A stretch of DNA of 64,000 bases, taken from positions 130,417,788 through 130,481,787 of the forward strand of contig NC_035435.2 of NCBI RefSeq assembly GCF_002127325.2, read 5' to 3'. Position numbers and translations under genes: made by a program. Origin of the DNA: Helianthus annuus (lineage: Eukaryota; Streptophyta; Magnoliopsida; Asterales; Asteraceae). Of this stretch, positions 56,036 through 64,000 are shown in pieces. The first letter of the stretch is position 1, and each line of letters opens with the position of its first letter. The notes below the pieces were generated by a model. The model was given only the letters and a program-made list of their open reading frames with translations, searched no databases and had not been told where the DNA came from.

Positions 56036-59000
56036 TGTCACACCCTGACTTTTGCGGAAGCGTATGATGTGTGACTGGTTTAATATCATTGCATTCAATC
56101 ATAATAAACAAGTACATGATTAAAACGATGTTCATCCATTCATAAAATTTGAGTATTACAAACACTGGTTATTTAAGTTTTAAAACACAACCTTCGACTA
56201 TGTTACAAACCAACAAAAGTGGATGACATCTAAACTTGAAGTCTACTTCTAGAAACAACACCCGCGCCCAAGATCCATCCTGTTACCTGAAATACATGTA
56301 ATTTTGGAAAACATCAACACAAGTTGAGCGAGTTCATGTGTTTAGTGTAAGTACTTGTAGTCTTGTAAAACTTTGAGAGACTCCTTTGAAAACAGGTATG
56401 AAAAGCGGGAATGAACATTTCAATATTAAGTCTATGCACACATGATCTAGTATTTCATAGGCATTTCATACCGTTTAAGTATTTGTAACATGTATTCCAC
56501 CCCCGAGAGTTATAAAACCAAAAAAATAGTTAAGAGAAAAGGGGGAGTATGAACTCACTGTTTTGTGTTTTCAGTACTCGTAACTCAAATCTCGTCAGCA
56601 AACACGGCTACCTACAATGTACTAGGTTCTATTAGACGAGCGGGCCGTGCCTTGTCTTAGTATTCACGTTTTTTAGTTACATTTCTTTTATGTCTTCATT
56701 GTTATTCCAAGTTATAATTTCTTGTTAAAATAATTATTATTCAAACTTTAAATTATATTTAATTTTGGAATAATTGTTAAACAGTATTTTTCTATCAATA
56801 CTTCTCATACATGTAACTTTGTATTCTCGTGTTGGTAGTCTCAAAATAATATGTTTTCAAGTCCCACTCTAGAAAATATATGTAGCTTATTTTGTCCAAA
56901 AATAATGTATTTCAACAAAATATGTATTTTTCTCAAAAATCATATATCTTCTAAATATTCTAAGAAAATATATTTTTACTTCCAAAATAATATATTTTCT
57001 CTTTGTCAAAAAATATGATATACTTTGTAATAATAACGAAAATCATATTTTCATTTCTTGGGTCCAAAATAATATTTACCAAAAATATATTTGTAACGGT
57101 ATTTTCCGGAACATTTTGTAAGTTACGTTCTTGTGTTCGATTCCACAATATTTAGTGTGTAACTTATATATCTATTCCGTGAGGTTTTTGGTATTATTTT
57201 GGATTGTAAATTTCTTGGTATTTGTAAGTTATATTATTTTACCCTAAAATAATAAAACTATTCCACAGAGTATACAAATATTCACACAAGTGTCTTTAAT
57301 ATAAAATATATATTTAAATATATATTTATCCATTTTTATTTACAAAAACCAACCTCCAATACTTGTATTTTTGTAACAAAGTTTATGGCAAAGCTTTATA
57401 TTGAAAAACATAGTTTAAAACATACTTGTAAATACTTGTTTAGAAAATATTTTCTAAGTGTTTATATTTTTAGAAAATTTTGCCATAGTCTCCCCTAAAA
57501 ATGGAGGTGTCCATGCTATTTAAGCATATCATTTTCTTTTCAAAAATCATTACAACTGTCAACAATCAATCCCTAAACAATATTATACTTACCAAGTGCA
57601 AAAACAAGTTATCTACACAAAGATCATGAACTTGAGTTTTCGTAAAAACTTGTAGTAACTTGCTGGTATGTTTAGTAGCCTTAGTTACCCTCCAAAATAT
57701 ATTTACTTCTTGATAAACTTCATTCTTGAAAGTTTTAGATGTTTACAACTTGTAAACATATTTTACAAAAATGTTTCTTTATTAAACCTTCTTGTTTCAT
57801 AAGTGTTTATACACTTGTTTTTCCACTAAAAATAGTGTAGTTTAAGTAAAAACCATGATCTACTAGAAATCATATTCTGAACTTGGTTTTATTGGAAAAT
57901 CACTCACAAATCTTGGATTCATAAGATTACTAGATTACTTTGATTATTATTTTACAAGGAATCATTTCATTTATCAAGTTCATGTCTATACAAGAAGATG
58001 ATTATCTTATTTCATCACATAATCATCCTCTAACTTGCTAGATCATGTGTTTAATCACAATCTAGCAAGCTCCATACTATGATCAACATCATATTCTCAA
58101 AAAAAAAAAACAACAATCAATCATCACGCATATACTAAACAACATCATTTCATCCATATTTCATCATATAACAAGTTTATGTTCAAGATTCAAGTTTATG
58201 TTCTTTAGTGTTCTTGTTATTTGCATCATGATACATCTTTTAACCAACAACATGAGAAGTAAAAACTAGTAACAAGAAGCTTACAACTAGCTCAAAGGCT
58301 AGGGAAGAACTCTTGATGAAAATGGTGTGGATAAAAGCAAACGGGAGAGGTCCTTGATAAACCACAAGCTTCAAACTTCGTTAGGCACCTTCTAACACCC
58401 TTGGATAATCTTGGATTGCATGGACTTGGAAGGAAAATAATGGTGGTGGTGGGGGTTACCTACGGCCGAAGTGAGGGAGAGGGAGAGGGAGAAGGAGAGG
58501 TGAAGTGAGTTGAAGTGTGGTGGGATGTGAAGGATCATGTCTTCATATAAACACATTAGAGCTTTTACCCAATGGTCTTAATGTTCCCTAAGTACAAGCA
58601 TGATCTTGATTAATCCAAGAAAAGAAATCTAGCAAGATTATGGAAGATTGTGGTGATCTTGGTGGGGTCACATCTAGTGGCCGTAAATCATGAGGGTGTG
58701 GGGGGGGTTAATTGTAACTTTGAATGATAATGTAGGTAAATAGTTGGAGGTTAAGTGTAATATCTAGTGTTTATGTGTAGGATGCATTTCATAGTGTGTT
58801 AGGGTGTTCGGGAACCATAACTAGTTCAAAAATAATTAAACAATGCTTTTAGCAATATTTTGGTGTTCCGGGTAATGTCCGGTTGTTTGCTTAGATACCG
58901 GTTCGTTAAAGTGTCAAGTTATACCGTTTAATGCTTTTTAAGTACCCTTTTGCGACACTTTTGATTCCCGACACTTAGGGAAGCATACATGACCATTTAG

Positions 59001-59453
59001 TCAATTTTCTGCACATTACTAGCTTGTTAAAAAGCTGAATTTTGCTGAGTTATGCAGAATTCTACACTTTGGGTGAGTTTTAGGCATTTCCCGGCATTTA
59101 AACTATCACCTAGAAAAGTAGTTTTGTGATCCTTACTTCCCTACACACTATACTAGTGTAAAACGTCGTCTCTGGCTCATACTAGGCCTCAAAATATTGT
59201 CTGTCTATGTACTGAACATCGTCAGCATTTTAGTTTGTCTGATAATGGTGCCAATTCTGTTCTGTGCATTATTAGAGCTACATCGTGTTGCATGTAGCAA
59301 CGATAAAAGTCTTGAAACATGAAATGCCATTGTATGTATATAACAGTAATCAGAAAATCATTTGTCTTGTAAACTAGATCATGCACAGTTATTAAAGCAC
59401 AGATTACTGTTCAATTAGTGTACGGAATGTACGGAAAAGTGACAGGTGTCACA
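56036..59453 (-). repeat. Gypsy-5 3' LTR (about 3.4 kb)
   Basis: Reads TGTCACACC...GTGTCACA on the plus strand. No gene. The AT-rich body (56700-57500) has many AATAT/ATATTTT words. On the minus strand a TATA-like TTTATATGAAG near 58540-58550 is followed by a long CT-rich leader (the GA-rich plus-strand tract 58466-58500), a likely promoter. Confidence 0.85.
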
Positions 59454-59489
59454 GTCTCCCCCCGTTAAAAGAATTTCGTCCCGAAATTC
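59454..59489 (-). other. Gypsy-5 polypurine tract and pre-PPT palindrome
   Basis: The minus strand reads GAATTTCGGGACGAAATTC (59471-59489, perfect apart from the central GGA), then CTTTTAACGGGGGGAGAC next to the LTR. Confidence 0.78.
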
Positions 59490-59899
59490 AAGCGATGCCA
59501 TCGGTCGCAGGGGAGTTGTGAATCAAATGTGGTCACTTAGGTTCAAGATTTGTCTTCATGTTCCCATGTAACTCTGGGTCATGATATGAATTCTATCGTA
59601 CTCAAATAATTCAATTACGTCTTTTCTGTGTTTTGTGGACTCTTGGTTCGCAACCTTAACAGGTTCTATAGTAATTTTGTCGTTTGTCATTGACATGAAT
59701 CTTATTTGTGGGAACAATGATTGTTCCTTGAGTCAGACTCCTCTAAAGACTAGACACATGGAATGTGTCGCGATCACTACTGATCTTTTTCTGGAAGATT
59801 CATCTTGTGAGCAATGGTTCCGATCCCTACACCGGGGGTCCAACCTTTACTTTTTCCAAATCACATCACACCTTCTCAAGGCGAGGCTCCCATTGAAGC

Positions 59900-61640
59900 C
59901 ATATTTCGTATCTCAAATTCCTACGATTTCTGCCGCTCGCCGGCGTAATCTTTCTGTATTCTGCGGGCTGTCTTGATATGATCACATATCTGAACAATTT
60001 TGCTTCTAATCTTTCCTGAACTAACTCGGGCCAGTAGATTGTTTATCTCCAGTCTCCGTTTAACACAACGGGGATTGACTTATTATGTTCCAACTAAAGC
60101 TTCACTCGAAGCGATTTAAACAGCGGTGTGATAAATACTATTGTAGGAAAACTCCACTAAGGGCAAGTGAGTGTTCCAACTTTTCATCAAAGTTTATTAC
60201 ACGAGCACGTAACGTGTCCATATAGTCTGCATTGTTTGGTAGCTCGGTCCATCTTCGTTAATATTTAAGTTCCTTACGATCAACGGTGTGCTGCAACCCT
60301 TGTGATCAGTAAGGATCGTGCAGCGTTTTCTTTCAGGTAATGACGACAAATTTGCAGCGCGCAACTACTATATCTTGATCAAGGTTTCTTCTTATGATTC
60401 CTTAATCAATGTGTCGCGTATGCAATGTTGTGGTCTCGTTGCATCGACGTGCAATCGAGAGTTTGTCGAGAAGCGTCACATAATTACAACTCTAACTCCT
60501 TAGCTCTTGATTGCAGGGTTGGCATAAATCTCGTTCTTATCCACCATGTATCTTAAAGTTCTCACTTCGCGAATTCGAAATCCGCTTTTCGTCATCATAT
60601 CACATAACTGTTCTTTCTCTAAGAGTCGCAAGATAAATTGCAGAGGTTGCTCATGCCTTCCTTGGTCGTTGGGCACATAAGAATGTAGCCAATAAATATA
60701 ATCATGTTCTTATCCATGTACAGCTTGCACACCTGATTCATGAGGTCCATGAATATCGCCGGTGCATGTGTTAAGCCAAATGGTACGACAAGGAGCTCGT
60801 AACGCTCGAAGCGAGTCCTAAAGGTCGTTTTAGGGATATTGCCTTCTTGTATTCACAGTTGAGGACATCCTGACCTCAAGTCGATCTTCAAGTAGTAACT
60901 GGAATCTTAAAATTGGCTCGTTCATGTCATCTGTCCTTGGCAAAGGATACCAATCCTTGATATCCAATTCTCTGGAATTTATGCAAAGTGGAAACTGTCA
61001 ACTTTTTTTTTTGTGCCTTTAACTAAAGGTGTCATGTCCTTAATTTCCTCTGTCTAGCAGCTCTTGCAATTATATCGGAGGCTCATGCTTCGCGGACGAA
61101 GCTAGTCGGTAAGACGTCATTCGGCACTGGTGCCGCTCCTGGCACGAGATTTATCCTAAACTCCTCTTGGCGTTGTGGAGGTATTCCTGGCAAGTCTTCA
61201 AAAAAGGCTACTGGAACTTCTTCCGTCACGGGGATGTTCTCAGGCTCTGCAGTCTACTCGGAGGCGTTTTTGTGTCTCTTCGACCAATGAGAGATGTCGC
61301 AGATCCGCTGCCTTGTGGGGTCTAGCACCCTTGCACCTATTGCAGGAAGGTTGTGTACTATAAATGTTTCATCATTCGCAAGAGGGATGCGACTGATTTT
61401 CTTATATCGAACGACTTCAGTTGTATACTCGGATTTCCGATCCATGCTGAATATCATATCATGACTTCCTAAGTCAATGGTAACAGAAGGTTCCGGCCTT
61501 CTGAATCCCCAAAATATAATCCTTAATTGCTTCGCTTGCTTAAACTAGCCTTTTATATGCCCATTTCTAAAGAATACGGGACGTCTATTTTACTCGAAAC
61601 TAGGCCAAGCAGTTTCTTAAGTTCTAAGCATGCAATGTTA
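59900..61640 (-). pseudogene. Gypsy-5 decayed pol with internal deletion
   Basis: From the RNA 5' side the following can be read. RT near 60850-60740 (FGLTHAPAIFMDLMNQVCK). The RT catalytic box reads FIGY in place of F/YxDD (about 60690), so both Asp are lost. Next come a diverged EQPLQFILRLLEKEQL and FRIREVRTL (about 60640-60550). An RNase H scrap (TDHKG) then joins directly to LRARVINF and [10 protein letters not shown] of integrase, so the end of RNase H and most of integrase are missing. The integrase C-terminus (KTARRIQKDYAGERQ) and little more follow. Confidence 0.72.
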
Positions 61641-61904
61641 AAGTTGGTGCCAGTATAAATCAAAAATAGATGCATAAGGTTGGTTAATGGGGAATGTACC
61701 CGTAACCGCATCTGAATCCTGACGCTCTTCACGAGCTCCGATCGTGAAGACCCTTCCTTGCTTAGTTCTTCCTAGGGCAATCTTTCCTAAAGTTCCCTGC
61801 TTCACCACATCTGTAGCAACCTGGTACTCTACCATTACCTCTTCCGTCTGGATCCTTCGCCCAACAGGCATCCTTGCTGTGCCCTTCCTTTCCACACTTT
61901 CCAC
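61638..61904 (-). pseudogene. Gypsy-5 protease start
   Basis: This frame overlaps the gag end after a shift. It includes VTGTFPINQPYASI, the usual entry to gypsy protease. The catalytic DSG is not readable and a stop follows. Confidence 0.6.
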
Positions 61905-62391
61905 ACTTAGGCCTCAGACATTGACCTTCATGGTAAAAATTGCATTCCTCGCACCTCGGCTTAGTCCCCAAGTATATCTTACCACCGGCCTTATTAGTGG
62001 CTCCATAGGCTTTCCTGCCAGGTGGCGAGTTCACTTCCTTTCTTTTGTTTGCTTTAGAGTTTCCATAGCTAACTTGGGTACCCATCTTTAGATTTGAGGA
62101 CTTCCTTTTCTTGTTGCCTGATGACTCCACATGTGTCTCTTTCTTGTTATCCTCAGATTCCGAAAACTTTCCCATGCGTAGAGCTTCTTCAGTAAGAGTG
62201 ACACTCAAATTAATAACCTCTGCGATGGTCGAGGGCTTTGAGGTAGTAACCATGCTCCTGATCTGAGGTGCAAGTCCCCAAATGAATCGCTCAACCCTCT
62301 TGAATTCCGGCTTGACTAAGTAGGGGACGACCCTAGACAAGTCGTGAAATCGCTGGACATATTCAGGAATCTTCGGCCCGTCCATTTTCAA
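61762..62391 (-). pseudogene. gag: Gypsy-5 gag, C-terminal capsid and zinc knuckles
   Basis: It continues the gag frame after a TAG at 62395-62397: PEYVQRFHDLSRVVPYLV, FIWGLAPQIRSMV, a Lys/Ser-rich linker, then knuckles CGKCGKEGHSKDAC (complete) and CYRCGEAGNFRKDC, where the zinc-binding His is Asn. Confidence 0.85.
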
Positions 62392-62394
62392 ATT

Positions 62395-62847
62395 CTAGAA
62401 CTCCACCTCAAGCTTCTGGATTTCAGCCCTAGAACAGTATTTCTTCTCTATCATTTCCTTGAGTTCGTCCCAGCTCAGTGCATAAGCAGCATCTGCACCA
62501 AGGGTCTGAACCTGAAGGTTCCACCAGGAGAGTGCGCCATCTAAAAACAACCCTGAGATAAAGGTAACACTCTGCTGGGGTGAACAGTTACTCATTCTTA
62601 GAACGGAGTCAGTCTTTTCTGCCCAACGAACAAATGCAACGACACCTCCTGTGCCATCAAAATTCAATGGCTTGCAGTCCAGGAACTGTTTATTGGTGCA
62701 GCCAGTTGGAGGGTTATTTCCGGAAATGCCACCGCTATGTTCGGAGCGGAGGGCTTCATGTCGTGCAATTGCCTGTGAGATTCGTTCTTGAAGCTCGGCT
62801 TCTGTCCTTGGTAACGTACTGGTGTTTTTGTCATGTCTAGGCGGCAT
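62395..62847 (-). pseudogene. gag: Gypsy-5 gag N-terminus
   Basis: Starts at MPPRHDKN (ATG ending at 62847). It has a predicted helical start, then CKPLNFDGTGGVVAFVRWAEKTDSVL and DGALSWWN, the typical capsid entry of this Gag family, ending at a TAG after KLEVEF. The next segment is in the same frame. Confidence 0.87.
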
Positions 62848-63426
62848 TCTCTTCTGTCAAAAGCATGGGATGGATTAGACAACATTCCATAATTGCCTAT
62901 GAGGTACATAGTACCATAAGTAAACAGGTAATCACCCAATATCACATGCATATATAATCAACAATGTATGAGTGAGGAAACAATTACTGAGCCTTCACGT
63001 AAGCTTGGCACTTGACTTATTGCTTGTAATCAATGAACTCGAGGTTACATCACCTTGGTCACAAGTTTTCAGTTATTTCCTGCTACGTGGGTTTTCCTTA
63101 GGTCTTTAACTTTACTGATGAGTATATTTTCCCAGAGATGGGGTTGTTCATGTAGGGGTGATAGAGAGTGTAACGTCACTGAATCTTTCCGAATGTTATC
63201 CATCTTCACTTGCTTAAATATTGGTTCTCAAACGTCTCGTCACGGGTAGAAGTGTCAAACACGAAGTAGGCAAAGACAGGTTTCCTACTTTATAAAGTGC
63301 TAAAGCAATAATCTATGTATTGTTCTACCCGATGAAGGTGTGAACACCTATAGATTGTTTTTGGAGGAATGGTGATCATTAACCTGACCCGCAGAGTCCA
63401 CCAGGATTTCCATGCACTACAAGTTG

Positions 63427-63450
63427 TTATTACGTGAGCCCCCGTAATAA
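63427..63450 (-). other. A/T-stem hairpin, gypsy-5 leader
   Basis: TTATTACG (63427-63434) and CGTAATAA (63443-63450) pair perfectly around TGAGCCCC (GGGGCTCA on the RNA strand). Confidence 0.55.
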
Positions 63451-63710
63451 TAAATTGTCTTGCACAGCTACCCCAATTTTCTCTCGTCCAAGCAGATGAT
63501 CAATCAAGGAGGGGACACTACTGTCCTTATACCTCTGTCATGGAAAGGACCATTGCGGTGGTCCACGCGCTAACACTCGTTATCGTTACGCGCAAATAGG
63601 CACGATGATTAAATGAAATAGGAATAAGGAGAATTTCCTAGTAGTTGGAGGGGCACCTTCAAGATGAATACTTCATCTTCCTTGTCTGGTCAGGTGTCAT
63701 CACTCTTGCT

Positions 63711-63986
63711 TCACAAAAGCCGCAGGGATCTCGTCCTGCTGATTAAGAATTCGTTCAAGGTTGCCGCCTCTGCCTCACCATCACTATCGTAGTCAGGCAC
63801 CTTCACGATCCAAAGTGAAGAGCAGCCATTTCCTACGGAAGCAAGCTCAGAATCTCGCTTGGTAATCACTCTAGCCATGAGCTTTGCAAAGAACGCGAGG
63901 TCGATAGCTTCATCATGCGAGTTAAGTACAGTAATAGAGTTCGGAGTCGAAGGTATCTTATTCACGTCAACAATTATTCCGTACAC
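63711..63986 (-). other. Unrecognised 91-codon open frame in the gypsy-5 leader
   Basis: It is co-oriented with gag, opens right after a TAA and has no ATG at its start (GTG). The product is acidic in its second half (DYDSDGEAEAAT). It might be a relic of an extra ORF like that of gypsy-2, or chance. I do not recognise it. Confidence 0.3.
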
Positions 63987-64000
63987 TTATTCGTATGTAT

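Larger units (their letters stand above)
56036..64000 (-). mobile_element. Gypsy-5: Ty3/gypsy element, 5' end beyond the window
   Basis: LTR 56036-59453, PPT, decayed pol, gag with one stop, leader to the window end. Read right to left on the minus strand. Primer site and 5' LTR are outside. Its LTR edge TGTCACACCCTGAC resembles those of gypsy-2 and LTR-6. Confidence 0.87.
62848..64000 (-). other. Gypsy-5 leader (to window end)
   Basis: Mostly noncoding. It has a perfect 8-bp hairpin TTATTACG/CGTAATAA (63427-63450). On the RNA strand a GTGCATGGAAATCC block follows it, comparable to the block after the gypsy-3 hairpin. Confidence 0.55.

Overview
This window is a plant nuclear repeat region in which I find no host gene. 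It is built almost entirely from LTR retrotransposons nested inside one another. Every Ty3/gypsy element whose primer site lies in the window uses the initiator tRNA-Met type site TGGTATCAGAGC. The LTRs are long (2.4 to 3.7 kb), and the coding parts carry plant-type gag, protease, RT, RNase H, integrase and a chromodomain-like tail. From recall alone, the extra proline-rich ORF upstream of gag in one element resembles proteins annotated in daisy-family (Asteraceae) genomes, so I suggest that family without proof.

Left nest (1-44905). Copia-1 (9445-19796, minus strand, 5-bp target duplication GGTGT) sits in the 3' LTR of gypsy-1 (up to 20600, plus strand). Gypsy-1 sits in an LTR of gypsy-2 (20601-32111, minus). 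Gypsy-2 sits in the 5' LTR of gypsy-3 (32112-39972, plus). Gypsy-3 interrupts the 5' part of copia-2 (39973-44905, plus). LTR divergence counted by eye follows the nesting order: about 0.6% for copia-1, 1.5% for gypsy-1, and 3.5% for gypsy-2 and gypsy-3.

Middle (44906-47914). There is a G-run/T-run and hairpin-rich stretch, an unassigned segment, and a 489-bp tandem triplication that spans the edge of a gypsy-2-like LTR (LTR-6).

Right nest (47915-64000). Gypsy-4 (47915-56035, plus) interrupts LTR-6. It has LTRs, PBS and PPT but no recognisable protein, so it is a LARD-like non-autonomous element. Gypsy-5 (56036 to beyond the window, minus) interrupts the 3' LTR of gypsy-4; its gag is nearly intact and its pol is badly decayed.

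None of the polyproteins is intact. Copia-1 is closest to intact (one in-frame TGA plus a gag/pol frame offset), then gypsy-2 (three nonsense codons and an RT active-site change). The part most worth following up is RNA structure rather than protein. The 5' leaders and 3' ends of these elements carry repeated stem-loops whose stem sequences differ while pairing is largely kept, around conserved loops. These are: an AGGGGTGAAACCC-loop array in gypsy-4 and gypsy-1, a CTGCGT-loop array in gypsy-2, a hairpin directly after the primer site in four elements, an A/T-stem hairpin in three, and a palindrome just before the polypurine tract in five. They persist even where the proteins are destroyed, as expected if they are cis-acting signals used in trans.
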